64,000 bases of DNA from Billgrantia sulfidoxydans (GCF_017868775.1 NZ_CP053381.1:1674001-1738000); one strand, 5' to 3'. Positions 30,434 to 40,766 are shown, counted from the first letter of the stretch. The notes: generated from the sequence alone by a model not told the origin. A program made the numbers and translations.

Positions 30434-31171
30434 TCAGCGCGCGATCCACCAGTGGTCGGTCCAGGCGCGCATCACCCGTTCGGGATACCAGGTCTGCCCC
30501 AGGCTGCCGTTATAGCGGGCCAGCGCCCGGGTGAGGTCGCCGCGCTCCACGGCCAGGTAATGGGCGAGAATGGTGCAGCCATAGCGCAGGTTGAGCCAGG
30601 GGTCCATCAGGTCGTCGGCCGTGCGACCCAGCTCGCGGATCCAGAACGGCATGATCTGCATCAGCCCCACGGCGCCGGCGGAGGAGACGGCCTCCGGCTG
30701 GAAGGCGCTCTCGACCTGGATGACCGCCAGCACGATCTCCGGGGCCAGGCCGGCCAGGCGGGCCTCATGGTAGATCCGGGTGAGCATCTCGCCGCGCAGG
30801 GGCTGGTCGCTGACAAAGCGAGCGAGCCTGGGTTCCATCTCGCTCATCCACTGGCGCGCCGCCCACACCTGATCCGGCGAGGGTGGCGTGGTGACCAGCG
30901 TATCGAGGGTCTGGCGCAGCGAGGGCGGCACGTCGGGCTCCACCCGCACGCGCTGGCGGGGCGAGGATTGCAGCGCAACGGGCAGGGCGTCGAGGAACCC
31001 CGTGGCTTGGATGTCGCCATCACCGCCCGGGGCCTGCGCCGCCGCCGGCAGGGTGACGAGCAGGCCGGCCGCGGCCAGCAGCGCCGCGGCCAGCCCTCGA
31101 TTACCCCCCGACCCGCTCGCGCAGGAACTCGACGATCGTCTCGGCAGGCACCATGGTCGCTTCACTGTCAC
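30434..31171 (-). CDS. Lytic transglycosylase (SLT domain), exported
   Basis: 245 residues. It cleaves peptidoglycan between MurNAc and GlcNAc with 1,6-anhydro product formation. The signal peptide hydrophobic core is at about 25-46 ([21 protein letters not shown]). The SLT domain starts near 135, with the catalytic Glu154 in VIQVESAF, then [24 protein letters not shown] and ALARYNGS. The only reasonable start is GTG at 31171 with AAGGGG upstream, inside the proS 3' end, giving a 71-bp same-strand overlap. Confidence 0.85.
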   Translation of the reverse strand: MTVKRPWCLPRRSSSSCASGSGGNRGLAAALLAAAGLLVTLPAAAQAPGGDGDIQATGFLDALPVALQSSPRQRVRVEPDVPPSLRQTLDTLVTTPPSPDQVWAARQWMSEMEPRLARFVSDQPLRGEMLTRIYHEARLAGLAPEIVLAVIQVESAFQPEAVSSAGAVGLMQIMPFWIRELGRTADDLMDPWLNLRYGCTILAHYLAVERGDLTRALARYNGSLGQTWYPERVMRAWTDHWWIAR

Positions 31172-32822
31172 GCCGCCCCTTGTACTCCAGCTCGCCGTTA
31201 TCCAACCCGCGGTCGCCGACCACCAGGCGATGGGGAATGCCGATCAGCTCCTGGTCGGCGAACTTCACGCCGGGGCGCAGGTCGCGGTCATCCAGCAGCA
31301 CGTCGATGCCGGCGGCGGTCAGCGCCTGGTAGAGCCGCTCGGACTCCTCGCGTACGCGCTGCGACTTGTGCGCGTTCATCGGCACCAGGGCCACCTGGAA
31401 GGGGGCGATGGCGTTGGGCCAGATGATCCCGTTGTCGTCGTGGTTCTGCTCGATGGCGGCGGCCACCACGCGGGTGACGCCGATGCCGTAGCAGCCCATC
31501 CAGGGGTGGGCCGCCTTGCCGTTGTCGTCGAGCACCGTGGCGTTCATCGCCTCGGAGTACTTCTTGCCCAGTTGGAACACGTGGCCGACCTCGATGCCGC
31601 GCTTGATCGAGAGGGTGCCCTTGCCGTCCGGCGAGGGGTCGCCCTCGACCACGTTGCGGATGTCGGCGACCTTGGGCAGCGCCACGTCGCGTTCCCAGTT
31701 GATGCCGAAATAGTGCTTGCCGTCGACGTTGGCGCCGGCGCCGAAGTCGCTCATCAGTGCCACGCTGCGGTCGATGATGACCGGCATGTCGAGGTTGACC
31801 GGGCCCAGCGAGCCGGGGCCGGCGCCGACTGCCGCGCGGATCTCCTCCTCCGTGGCCATGGTCAGCGGTTCGGCCACCTCGGGCAGGTTCTCGGCCTTGA
31901 TGGCGTTGAGTTCATGGTCGCCGCGAACCAGCAGGGCGATCAGGCCGCCTTCGGTGGCGCGGACCATCAGCGTCTTGATGGTCTTCTCGATGGGCAGGCC
32001 ATGCTGTTCCACCAGGGCGGCGATGGTCCTGGCATTGGGTGTGTCGACCAGGCGCAGCGCCTCGCTCGGCGCGGCGCGCTCGGGCGTGGTGCCGAGCGGT
32101 GCGGGCAGTGCTTCGGCCTTCTCGATGTTGGCGGCGTAGTCCGATTCGGTGGAGAAGATGATGGCATCCTCGCCGGAGTCGGCCAGCACGTGGAATTCAT
32201 GGGAATCGGTACCGCCGATGGCGCCGGTGTCGGCCAGCACGGGACGGAAGTCCAGGCCCAGACGGGTGAAGATCCGCACGTAGGCGTCGTACATCGCCTG
32301 GTAGGTCTCCTTGAGGGAGGCCTGGTCGATGTGGAAGGAGTAGGCGTCCTTCATGATGAATTCGCGCGAGCGCATCACCCCGAAGCGGGGCCGGATCTCG
32401 TCGCGGAACTTGGTCTGGATCTGGTAGAAGTTGGCCGGCAGCTGCTTGTAGCTGGAGAGCTCGCGGCGCATCAGGTCGGTGATCACCTCTTCATGGGTGG
32501 GGCCGACGCAGTAGTCGCGCTCGTGGCGGTCCTTCAGGCGCAGCAGCTCGGGTCCGTACTGCTCCCAGCGGCCGGACTCCTGCCACAGCTCGGCAGGCTG
32601 CACCGCCGGCATCAGCACTTCCTGGGCGCCGGCGCGATCCATCTCCTCGCGCACGATCCGCTCCACCTTGCGCAGGGTGCGCAGGCCGACCGGTAGCCAA
32701 GTGTACAGGCCCGAGGTAAGGCGGCGGATCATGCCGGCACGCAGCATCAGCTGATGGCTGATGACCTCGGCGTCGGCAGGCGTTTCCTTGAGGGTGGCGA
32801 TCAACAGTTGAGTGGCGCGCAT
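31101..32822 (-). CDS. proS: Prolyl-tRNA synthetase
   Basis: 573 residues, bacterial type with an inserted editing domain. It charges tRNA-Pro. Class II motifs are visible: motif 2 region [32 protein letters not shown] and motif 3 region [17 protein letters not shown]. The editing insert is at about 220-390 ([20 protein letters not shown]). The start [20 protein letters not shown] matches the family; an in-frame upstream extension is unsupported. Confidence 0.97.
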   Translation of the reverse strand: MRATQLLIATLKETPADAEVISHQLMLRAGMIRRLTSGLYTWLPVGLRTLRKVERIVREEMDRAGAQEVLMPAVQPAELWQESGRWEQYGPELLRLKDRHERDYCVGPTHEEVITDLMRRELSSYKQLPANFYQIQTKFRDEIRPRFGVMRSREFIMKDAYSFHIDQASLKETYQAMYDAYVRIFTRLGLDFRPVLADTGAIGGTDSHEFHVLADSGEDAIIFSTESDYAANIEKAEALPAPLGTTPERAAPSEALRLVDTPNARTIAALVEQHGLPIEKTIKTLMVRATEGGLIALLVRGDHELNAIKAENLPEVAEPLTMATEEEIRAAVGAGPGSLGPVNLDMPVIIDRSVALMSDFGAGANVDGKHYFGINWERDVALPKVADIRNVVEGDPSPDGKGTLSIKRGIEVGHVFQLGKKYSEAMNATVLDDNGKAAHPWMGCYGIGVTRVVAAAIEQNHDDNGIIWPNAIAPFQVALVPMNAHKSQRVREESERLYQALTAAGIDVLLDDRDLRPGVKFADQELIGIPHRLVVGDRGLDNGELEYKGRRDSEATMVPAETIVEFLRERVGG

Positions 32823-32948
32823 GGGTCCGGCGTTTCCTTCCAGCATGGCTGACATGAGTCGAGGTGCCGCGGCGGGCGGCGTTCGGGGCATTGTACGGCC
32901 AACGGGTAACGGCGGCAAAAGCGTTGTCTGCCTCGGGGCTGATCCGTC

Positions 32949-33070
32949 GACAGGGCTTCAAGGAGGCGCTGTGAACCCATCCCTGGGCGCGACTTTCGCC
33001 CTGCTTCGCTCGCGCATCCTGCTCCGCTCGCAGGACCGGGGCTGGCCATCCATGGCCAGCCCGTTCGGAG
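32949..33070. repeat. GC-rich hairpin-bearing intergenic sequence, possible dispersed repeat
   Basis: The 306-bp gap between proS and the acetyltransferase gene holds no convincing gene. It contains GGCTGGCCA / TGGCCAGCC (hairpin, TCCA loop) near 33041-33062, and direct GCTTCGCTCGCGCATCC-like runs. Its look is that of the intergenic palindromic repeats scattered in Halomonas-type genomes; only one copy was seen here, so this is inference. Confidence 0.35.
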
Positions 33071-33128
33071 CAGTGCTCCTCACCCCTGGCAAATGACCGC
33101 CCTGTCCCCGGCGCCCCTCGTGTGACTG

Positions 33129-33722
33129 CTATCCCAATGACTTCAGCCAGAACACCATCGGCTTGTCGCTCTCCTCCGGCTCGCCGATGTCCTTCCAGCG
33201 GAAGGTGGTGGCGAGCTCCGGGTGGCGCTCGTAGCCCTGCGAACGCCAGAAGCCGTGCAGCGGCACGTAGCCCTCCGGCTTCAGCGGATGGTCGTCGGGG
33301 CGCTCCACGGCGCAGAAGGCGACGGTGGCAAAGCCGCGCTTGGCCGCATGACGCTCGCGCTCGGCGAGGAAGGCCTTGCCGATACCCCGGCCGCGGTAGC
33401 TCGGCAGCAGTACCGATTCGCCGTAATAGAAAACGCTGTCGATATCGAAGCCGGCCTGTTCGAACGGCGTGCGGAATTCTTCCACGTCCTCGGCCAGCGG
33501 CATGCCCGTGGCGGCCCCCACCAGGGCATCGCCATCCTCGGCCAGCACGAACAGGCTCTCGGAACACTCGGCGTAGCGGCGCAGGTAGTTGGCCTCGTAG
33601 TCGAAGCTGCCGTCGTAGAGATAGGGGAAATCGCGGAACACGGTGATGCGCAGATGAGCCAGTTCCTCCAGTCGTGGCTCGATGGCGCTGCCCTGGCAGG
33701 TATGCAGTGCGGTGTTGCTCAT
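33129..33722 (-). CDS. GNAT-family N-acetyltransferase
   Basis: 197 residues. The acetyl-CoA loop is VLLPSYRGRGIGKAFLAERE (motif A with RGRGIG). Upstream strands SLFVLAEDGDALVGAATG and the later CAVERPDDHP and GFWRSQGYER complete a GNAT fold. The substrate is not predictable. The ATG follows GGAGG with 6 bp spacing. Confidence 0.85.
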   Translation of the reverse strand: MSNTALHTCQGSAIEPRLEELAHLRITVFRDFPYLYDGSFDYEANYLRRYAECSESLFVLAEDGDALVGAATGMPLAEDVEEFRTPFEQAGFDIDSVFYYGESVLLPSYRGRGIGKAFLAERERHAAKRGFATVAFCAVERPDDHPLKPEGYVPLHGFWRSQGYERHPELATTFRWKDIGEPEESDKPMVFWLKSLG

Positions 33723-33856
33723 GTGGGCCTCCGTGAAAGATGCAAACGCTCGTATTAGTTTTCACTGTGGTAATCTCCCGCCATTCTCCATGGCGGCGCC
33801 AGGGGCGGCAATCGTCCGGCGTCGGTAACCCGACCTTACTGCGGAGCACTCCTACC

Positions 33857-34294
33857 ATGAGGATCCAGATTCGTCGTGCCCTGGCCGGGCTGGTGCTAGG
33901 CGTGTCGATCACCGCCCTGGTGGGCTGCGGTACAGTCTTTCATCCCGAGCGCAAGGGCCAGATGAGCGGTCGCATCGATCCGGTGGTGGCCATCGCCAAC
34001 GGCGTGGGGCTCTTGTTCTTCATCGTCCCGGGGGTGATCGCCTACGCCGTGGATTTCTCCAACGGCACCATTTATCTCCCAGGCGCGCCAGACAGCGCCG
34101 GCGTCGATGCCTTGAAGATGGACGGGAACATGGACGTGCCGTCGCTGGAGCGTCTGCTCTCCGAGAAGACCGGCAAGCCGGTCAGCCTCGACAGCGAGAT
34201 GGTGCGGGTCGAGGAGGTGGAAAGCCTCGACGAGGCCCTGGCGCTGGTACGCATGGCCGGCATCAACGACCGCGAGCGGCTGGCGACGATGTAG
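33857..34294 (+). CDS. Predicted small lipoprotein of unknown function
   Basis: 145 residues. The N-terminus has a basic start, a hydrophobic core and a lipobox ALVGCGTV, with the acylated Cys at about 24. A second hydrophobic stretch GVGLLFFIVPGVIAYAVDFSNGTIYLP lies at about 51-77, a pattern also seen in polyglycine-linked envelope proteins of unknown role. The C-terminal half is acidic and helical (DVPSLERLLSEKTGKPV). The ATG at 33857 precedes the lipoprotein signal; the longer upstream frame does not look coding. It converges with amiD (6 bp gap). Confidence 0.7.
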   Translation: MRIQIRRALAGLVLGVSITALVGCGTVFHPERKGQMSGRIDPVVAIANGVGLLFFIVPGVIAYAVDFSNGTIYLPGAPDSAGVDALKMDGNMDVPSLERLLSEKTGKPVSLDSEMVRVEEVESLDEALALVRMAGINDRERLATM

Positions 34295-34300
34295 GAGGAG

Positions 34301-35218
34301 TCATTCGGGCGCCGTTTCCTCGAGCCGCTCCAGTTCGAGGGGACGATACGTTTCCAGCAGCGCCCAGAGAATCGCGGCGGTTTCGGCATCCGGCTGCCCG
34401 CGATAGTTGGCAGGGCGGAAGCGCATCTGGAAGGCGCGCAGCACGGCGCGGGTCTCGCGGTCCAGCTCCCCCGTTGCCTCCAGCCGGTAGCCCCAGCTTC
34501 TGAGCGCTTGCTGAAGGGTGGCGAGTGGCACGCTCTCGGCTTCGAAACGGGCCTGCCAGCGAGCCACGGCTTCCTCATTCGGCCATACGCCGATGCCGGC
34601 CTCATGGAGTTGGCGCCAGGGAAACTGCGGGCCAGGGTCGATCTTGCGTGTCGGCGCGATGTCGGAGTGGGCCACCACGTCGGTGGGGTGGATGTCGTGG
34701 CGTTCGATGATGTCGCGGGAGAGGGCGATCAACGCCTCGATCTGTGCCTCGGGGTAGGGTGCCCAGCCGATCTCCACCGACGCCTCCGGGGCCTCTTCCA
34801 GCAGCCGTTCCACCTCGGCATAGGGGCGGTCGGGCCCGGTATTGACGATCTCGACGCCGATCGAGGTGTCGTTGAGGTCGGTGCGGCCCTTCCAGGCGCT
34901 GGCGCCGGCATGCCAGGCGCGGCGCTCCTCGTCGACGAGTTGATAGACCCGCGGCTGGCCACGGTGTTCTCGTGCCGGCAGCGGCAGCACGTAGTGGGCG
35001 CTGACATGGGGGCCGGTGAGTACGGCCAGCGATTCAGCCTCGTCGACGTCGGTGTAGTGGATCACCAGGTGACGCACGCGGCTGGTGTGCGAGGGTGAGA
35101 CGTGGGTGTGGTCCACCACGTAGCCGTCGCGCCGCTCGAGCGGTTCCGGCGCGGCGCAGCCGGCGAGCCAAGCGCCCGCCATGGCGATGCCCAACAGGGT
35201 GGTCCAGCGTTTCGGCAT
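34301..35218 (-). CDS. amiD: N-acetylmuramoyl-L-alanine amidase, AmiD/AmpD-like lipoprotein
   Basis: 305 residues. The lipobox is AWLAGCAA (Cys about 21). The amidase_2 domain shows zinc ligands in HLVIHYTDVDE, the GVEIVN segment with AWHAGASAW, and VVAHSDIAPTRKIDPGPQFPW. A peptidoglycan-binding domain occupies the C-terminal third (LQQALRSWGYRLEATGELDRE). It cleaves the stem peptide from MurNAc in the outer-membrane/periplasm recycling route. It is the last gene after a SatD-like and a DUF3307 gene, 2 bp from the latter. Confidence 0.88.
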   Translation of the reverse strand: MPKRWTTLLGIAMAGAWLAGCAAPEPLERRDGYVVDHTHVSPSHTSRVRHLVIHYTDVDEAESLAVLTGPHVSAHYVLPLPAREHRGQPRVYQLVDEERRAWHAGASAWKGRTDLNDTSIGVEIVNTGPDRPYAEVERLLEEAPEASVEIGWAPYPEAQIEALIALSRDIIERHDIHPTDVVAHSDIAPTRKIDPGPQFPWRQLHEAGIGVWPNEEAVARWQARFEAESVPLATLQQALRSWGYRLEATGELDRETRAVLRAFQMRFRPANYRGQPDAETAAILWALLETYRPLELERLEETAPE

Positions 35219-35220
35219 GC

Positions 35221-35979
35221 TCAGCTCCCCTGTACCACCAGCCGTATCAGCAGGCCGAGCACCATCGCGGTCGAGACGCTGAGCAAGGTGCCCATCAGCA
35301 CGTACTCGGTCAGCTTGCGATCCTGGGCGCCGCGCAGTTCGCCGAAGCGCAGCACCGACTTGGCGGCCAGCAGGAAGCCGATGGCGGTCAACTGATCGAG
35401 CAGTACCAGGGTCAGCACCAGCACGCGCTCGGCCATGCCGATACGTGCGCCGGCAGCGATGAGCGTGCCCGGATTGTCGATCTGCGCGCTCCAGCGTTGT
35501 ATCACCAGGGCAATGACGATCGACAGCGGGCGAGTGACGAGCAGGTAGGCAACGACGATGCCGAGCACCCGGGGCGTGAACAGCCAGTGCCAGAATGCAA
35601 GCAGCGGCTGCCAGTGGCCCAGCCAGGCCAGCCACACGCCCAGCAGCACCAGCAGATGCAATGCCTGGTCGAGCATGAACCAGCGCAGCCTCGTCGGCGA
35701 CAGGTAGGCCTTGCCGAGATCGATCATGGCATGACTCACGGCGATCGCTGCCGCGCCACCCAGGACCACGCCCCAGGACGCAGCGGTAGCGCGGCTCAGG
35801 GTGGCCGCGCCCAGCACCGCCAGGGCCAAACCGCCATGGAGTGCCGCGTGCAGGTAGAGCTGGGGGGAGCGCACCTTGCGCACCAGGCGAGCCTCGACCC
35901 AGCGGCTCGGCTGCAAGGCGAAGTCGCCGAGCAGATGGACCAGCACCAGCCCCAGCAGCAGCGAGAGATCGGCATTCAT
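35221..35979 (-). CDS. DUF3307 family membrane protein
   Basis: 252 residues with about six hydrophobic segments. The N-terminal LLLGLVLVHLLGDFALQPSR and HAALHGGLAL are typical of DUF3307. Function unknown. Its start overlaps the stop of the upstream SatD-like gene by 4 bp, so the two are translationally coupled and probably work together. Confidence 0.75.
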   Translation of the reverse strand: MNADLSLLLGLVLVHLLGDFALQPSRWVEARLVRKVRSPQLYLHAALHGGLALAVLGAATLSRATAASWGVVLGGAAAIAVSHAMIDLGKAYLSPTRLRWFMLDQALHLLVLLGVWLAWLGHWQPLLAFWHWLFTPRVLGIVVAYLLVTRPLSIVIALVIQRWSAQIDNPGTLIAAGARIGMAERVLVLTLVLLDQLTAIGFLLAAKSVLRFGELRGAQDRKLTEYVLMGTLLSVSTAMVLGLLIRLVVQGS

Positions 35980-36623
35980 CGTGAGTCGTCCTTGAAGCGT
36001 TGGCCGAGGTGGCGAAGGTAGTCCTCGAGCAGTGCCCAGCGCGCGGCGCGTAGCCGCTTGTGCACGCTGGGCTGGCTAATGCCGAGCCGCTTGGCGAGCG
36101 CCTGTTGGGATTCCTCGTGCCACAGGCTGAGATAGACGGCCTCGGCGGCGTAGCGCGACCAGCCGTCGATCAGGTCGTCGACGAAGCGGGTCAACAGCGC
36201 CAGGCACTCGCTGCCGTCCTCCTCGACCAGGCTGAGACACAGGTGCGAGGTGCCTTCGCTCATGGCATCCAGCGTCTGGCCGGAGCGCACGAACACCTCG
36301 CCGCTGGCCTCGGTGACCCGCTGTTCGGGTTGCCAGCGATCCTTGCCGATGGCGACCGCGATACGCGCATCCCAGCGCTGGCGCTCCTCCGAGTGGCGAA
36401 TCAGGGCTGCGCGCAGCAGCACCGCGGCGGGCAGGGCTGCCGCCGGGTCGGGCAAGGCGATCTGGAACCCATCGCCACGATACCGCTCGCCTTGGCCACC
36501 GTAGCGCTCGGTGATCGACTCGAGGGCGGTATCGAGTATCTTGAAGAGCCGCTTGGGGTCGCTGGCCTTGCGCGAATCGACCAGATCGCCCGTGAGTACG
36601 GCGATGCGCTGCGCCATGAGCAT
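35976..36623 (-). CDS. SatD-family protein with C-terminal helix-turn-helix
   Basis: 215 residues. The N-terminal part (IAVLTGDLVDSRKASDP, GERYRGDGFQIALPDPAAAL) resembles SatD and the nucleotide-cyclase-like fold. The C-terminus has a sigma-region-4-like helix-turn-helix (QALAKRLGISQPSVHKRLRA, about 175-194). It may regulate its own operon, because a palindrome sits just upstream. Start choice between 36623 and 36617 is open; neither has a strong ribosome site. Known family, unknown role. Confidence 0.7.
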   Translation of the reverse strand: MLMAQRIAVLTGDLVDSRKASDPKRLFKILDTALESITERYGGQGERYRGDGFQIALPDPAAALPAAVLLRAALIRHSEERQRWDARIAVAIGKDRWQPEQRVTEASGEVFVRSGQTLDAMSEGTSHLCLSLVEEDGSECLALLTRFVDDLIDGWSRYAAEAVYLSLWHEESQQALAKRLGISQPSVHKRLRAARWALLEDYLRHLGQRFKDDSR

Positions 36624-36649
36624 GTTCTACGCGTCGGTGATGTCAGGAT

Positions 36650-36697
36650 AATAGCCTTTGAAGGCTATTTTTCAAGCTAATAACCAAATAGGGCTAT
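36650..36697. promoter_or_regulatory. Palindromic operator candidate upstream of the SatD-DUF3307-amiD operon
   Basis: AATAGCCTT-TG-AAGGCTATT is a perfect 9-bp inverted repeat at 36650-36669. A third half-site GGCTAT follows at 36692-36697, with AT-rich DNA around it (TAATAACCAAATAG). It stands 27 bp upstream of the SatD-like ATG, where an autoregulator would bind. Confidence 0.55.
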
Positions 36698-36839
36698 AGC
36701 GAGTCTATCCGCTAGAACCTCCGGCCCGGCCGGATAGCGTGGATGTCATGTTAAAACTGTATGAAAATACAGTATAGGGGTGGGCTTGGTGTGGGGCAAG
36801 CGATCCTGAGCCGAATCGCTCCTGCTCGCGGCGCCTGGG

Positions 36840-38018
36840 TCAGCGCGCCAGGTCGCGCATGGCATTCTCCAGGCCCTCCAGGGTCATGGGATACATGCGG
36901 TCGTCGATCAACTGACGGATCAGCTGGGTGGAGTGGGTATACTCCCAGGCTCGCGGCGGCATGGGGTTGAGCCAGGCCAGGCGGGGGAACTTGTCGGCCA
37001 GGCGCTTCAGCCATACGGCACCGGCCTCCTCGTTGAAGTGCTCCACGCTGCCGCCGGGGTGGGTCACCTCGTAGGGTGACATGGCGGCATCGCCGACGAT
37101 CACCACCTGGTAATCGCGGCCGTAGGTATGCAGCACGTCCATGGTGGGGATGCGCTCGCTGGTGCGCCGATAGTTGCTGCGCCAGACCCCTTCGTACAAG
37201 CAGTTGTGGAAGTAGTAGTGCTCCAGATGCTTGAACTCCGAGCGGGCGGCGGAGAACAGCTCCTCGCAGACGCGAATGTGATCGTCCATGGAGCCGCCCA
37301 CGTCGAGGAACAGCAGCACCTTCACCGCGTTGTGGCGCTCCGGGCGCATGCGCACATTGAGCAGGCCGGCGTCGCGGGCGGTGTCGCGGATGGTGGCGTC
37401 GACGTCGAACTCCTCGGCCGCACCCTGGCGGGCGAACTTGCGCAGCCGGCGCAGCGCCATCTTGATGTTGCGCGTGCCGAGCTCGAGGGAGTCGTCGTAG
37501 TCGCGGAAGCGACGCTCGTCCCACACCTTGATTGCCCGGCGGTGGCGCGAGCCCTCCTGGCCGATGCGAATGCCTTCGGGGTTGTAGCCGTAGGCGCCGA
37601 AGGGGCTGGTGCCGCCGGTGCCGATCCACTTGTTGCCCCCGGCGTGACGCTCCTTCTGCTCCTCGAGGCGCTGCTTGAAGGTTTCGATCAGCTTCTCGAG
37701 CCCGCCCAGCGATTCGATCTGGGCCTTCTCCTCCTCGGAGAGCTGCTTTTCGAACTCACGGCGCAGCCAGTCGTCCGGGATCAGCGCCTCGATGGCGGCG
37801 TCCAGGTTCTCCAGGCCATCGAACCAGGCGGCGAAGGCGCGATCGAAGCGGTCGAAGTGGCGCTCGTCCTTGACCATCACGGTGCGCGCCACCTGGTAGA
37901 ACGCCTCCATGTCGGCGAATACCACGCCGCGCTCGACCACCGCATGCAGGTCGAGCAGCTCGCGCAGCGATACCGGCACGCCGGCGCGCTTCAAGGTCTC
38001 GAACAGGCCGATGAACAT
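36840..38018 (-). CDS. VWA-domain (CoxE-like) protein partner of MoxR
   Basis: 392 residues. The helical N-terminal domain includes a charged coiled segment (about 90-127). The VWA domain from about 232 has an altered MIDAS motif DVGGSMDD (Asp239, Ser243; the usual form is DxSxS) and later VVIVGDAAMS. Such proteins pair with MoxR AAA+ ATPases to insert metals or remodel protein complexes. It follows the MoxR gene by 3 bp on the same strand. Confidence 0.85.
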   Translation of the reverse strand: MFIGLFETLKRAGVPVSLRELLDLHAVVERGVVFADMEAFYQVARTVMVKDERHFDRFDRAFAAWFDGLENLDAAIEALIPDDWLRREFEKQLSEEEKAQIESLGGLEKLIETFKQRLEEQKERHAGGNKWIGTGGTSPFGAYGYNPEGIRIGQEGSRHRRAIKVWDERRFRDYDDSLELGTRNIKMALRRLRKFARQGAAEEFDVDATIRDTARDAGLLNVRMRPERHNAVKVLLFLDVGGSMDDHIRVCEELFSAARSEFKHLEHYYFHNCLYEGVWRSNYRRTSERIPTMDVLHTYGRDYQVVIVGDAAMSPYEVTHPGGSVEHFNEEAGAVWLKRLADKFPRLAWLNPMPPRAWEYTHSTQLIRQLIDDRMYPMTLEGLENAMRDLAR

Positions 38019-38021
38019 GGC

Positions 38022-38876
<855 letters not shown>

Positions 38877-38993
38877 GGTCATGCCTCGGCGTAGCATCGT
38901 GTAGGGGAGAGTCAAACAAGTGTACGGAAGGGTGGAGCAAGGGACAAATCCCGCTCGGAAGCGATACCATCAGGGCAGGAATACGCCGGAGCC

Positions 38994-39845
38994 ATGATCA
39001 TGAGCGAGATACTACTGCTTCACGAACCGCTCATCCGCCTTGGCATCTTCCTGCCGGTGCTCGCGGCCATGGCGCTGTGGGAGTTCCGCGCCGCGCGCCG
39101 TGAGCAGCGAATACGGCGCTGGCAGCGCTGGCCCGGCAACCTGTCGATCCTGGTGCTGGATACGCTGGCCGTGCGTCTGCTCTTTCCCCTGGCGGCGGTG
39201 GGAGCCGCCCTGGTGGCCGCCGAGCACGGCTGGGGGCTGTTCCATCTGCTCTCGGCGCCGCTGTGGCTGGCGCTGCCGCTCTCGCTGCTGCTGCTGGACG
39301 CGGCGATCTATTTCCAGCATCGACTGTTCCATGCCGTGCCCTGGCTGTGGCGCCTGCACCGCATGCACCACGCGGATCTCGAGTTCGACGTGACCACCGG
39401 TCTGCGTTTCCATCCGCTGGAGATCCTTGTCTCGATGGGCATCAAGATCGCCGTGGTAATGCTATTGGGGGCACCGGCCGTGGCGGTGCTGATCTTCGAG
39501 GTGCTGCTCAATGCCACTTCCATGTTCAATCACGGCAACGTGCGCCTGCCCGAGTGGCTCGACCGCCGGCTGCGCCTCATCGTGGTGACGCCCGACATGC
39601 ATCGCGTTCATCACTCCATCGTGCGCCGCGAAACCGATAGCAACTTCGGCTTCAACCTGCCCTGGTGGGACCGGCTGTTCGGCACCTACCGCGACCAGCC
39701 CGCTGCCGGGCACCTCGGCATGACGCTCGGCATCGACGCGTTCCGCGACCCCCGCGAGCTGAGGCTGGACCGCATGCTGATCCAGCCCCTGCTGAATCCC
39801 AGGCCGCCTGCCGCGCAGCGCGGCGGGCAGGAGCCGCAGGGTTAG
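38994..39845 (+). CDS. Sterol desaturase / fatty acid hydroxylase superfamily membrane protein
   Basis: 283 residues with four or more membrane segments. The di-iron histidine boxes are QHRLFH, LHRMHH (both about 108-127) and MHRVHH near 202. Substrate unknown. The stop overlaps the stop of the opposing dehydrogenase gene by 4 bp. The last 55 residues (from WWDRLFGTYRDQPAAGHLGM) have a close second copy in a wrecked gene at 53.9-54.1 kb. Confidence 0.88.
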   Translation: MIMSEILLLHEPLIRLGIFLPVLAAMALWEFRAARREQRIRRWQRWPGNLSILVLDTLAVRLLFPLAAVGAALVAAEHGWGLFHLLSAPLWLALPLSLLLLDAAIYFQHRLFHAVPWLWRLHRMHHADLEFDVTTGLRFHPLEILVSMGIKIAVVMLLGAPAVAVLIFEVLLNATSMFNHGNVRLPEWLDRRLRLIVVTPDMHRVHHSIVRRETDSNFGFNLPWWDRLFGTYRDQPAAGHLGMTLGIDAFRDPRELRLDRMLIQPLLNPRPPAAQRGGQEPQG

Positions 39846-40726
39846 TCTTTCTTCCGGCGGTATGTTTCCACCAGCGTCGCCGGGTCGTGCTCGGCGTGGC
39901 CATGATTGACATGGGCGCGCATCAACTGGGCCGCAAGACCGCTCATGGGCGTGGCGCTACCGGCGCGCTGGCTCTGGGCCAGCGCCAGGTCGAGATCCTT
40001 GAGCAGGGTGCGCAGGTGCCAGGCCGGGCTGTCGAACTCGCTCGCCGCCATGCGCGGAACGAGGATCCGGAACGGCTTGGAATCGGCGAAGCCGCCGGCC
40101 AGCGCCTCGGTCAGGCGGCTGGCGTCCACACCGCTGGCCTCGGCCAGGGCCACCATCTCGGCGATCACCGCCGCCTGGCAGCCGACGATCATCTGGTTGC
40201 ACACCTTGGTGACCTGGCCGGCGCCCACCGGGCCCATGTGCGTGACCCGCGCCGAGAGCGGGGCGAGCAGGGGGCGTACGGCGTCGACGTCCGCCTCCGC
40301 GCCGCCGCACATGATCGCCAGGCTGCCGGCCTCGGCCCCCGCCACGCCGCCGGAAACCGGTGCATCGACCCAGCGCATGCCACACTCCTGTTCCAGCCGC
40401 TCGGCAAAGCGGCGCGTTGCCGCCGGGTCGCTGCTGGAGAGGTCGACCAGGCGCTGGCCCGCGAGGCCATGCGCCGCTACGCCGCCCTCGCCGAACACCA
40501 CCTCTTCCACCACGGCGGTATTGGCCAGGCACAGCATCACCACGTCCACGCCCGCCATCAACTCGCCGATGGAGCCGGCAAGCGTGGCGCCGGCCTCGCG
40601 CAGCGGCTCGGCCTTGGCCGGGGTGCGGTTCCACACCGTGACGGCAACGCCGGCCTGCAGCAGGCGGCGCGTCATGGGGTCGCCCATCAGGCCGATGCCG
40701 ATGAAGCCGAGGCGGGGCTGTGTCAT
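39842..40726 (-). CDS. NAD(P)-dependent 3-hydroxyisobutyrate-dehydrogenase family oxidoreductase
   Basis: 294 residues. The Rossmann motif GFIGIGLMGDPM is at the N-terminus, with the substrate segment DAPVSGGVAGAEAG and the catalytic Lys in GQVTKVCNQM. It belongs to the beta-hydroxyacid dehydrogenases (3-hydroxyisobutyrate, tartronate semialdehyde or similar). The ATG follows GGAG with 6 bp spacing. The Tn7-like element end starts about 40 bp upstream, so its native promoter may be displaced. Confidence 0.88.
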   Translation of the reverse strand: MTQPRLGFIGIGLMGDPMTRRLLQAGVAVTVWNRTPAKAEPLREAGATLAGSIGELMAGVDVVMLCLANTAVVEEVVFGEGGVAAHGLAGQRLVDLSSSDPAATRRFAERLEQECGMRWVDAPVSGGVAGAEAGSLAIMCGGAEADVDAVRPLLAPLSARVTHMGPVGAGQVTKVCNQMIVGCQAAVIAEMVALAEASGVDASRLTEALAGGFADSKPFRILVPRMAASEFDSPAWHLRTLLKDLDLALAQSQRAGSATPMSGLAAQLMRAHVNHGHAEHDPATLVETYRRKKD

Positions 40727-40766
40727 GTCGTTCTCCAGTGCGGCGAGGATGAGTGGCTTAGCATGC

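Noticed and set aside
32812..33096. A 94-codon frame on the + strand between proS and the acetyltransferase gene
   Set aside because: No recognisable domain, overlaps the proS start antisense, and follows a hairpin-rich repeat-like sequence. It is more likely an accidental frame.
35219..35635. N-terminal extension of the AmiD frame
   Set aside because: It lies antiparallel in phase over the DUF3307 gene, and the lipoprotein signal starts at 35218.
40727..40766. attTn7 (glmS-end) insertion site
   Set aside because: The flanking gene encodes a 3-hydroxyisobutyrate-dehydrogenase-type enzyme and its 5' side, not glmS, faces the element.
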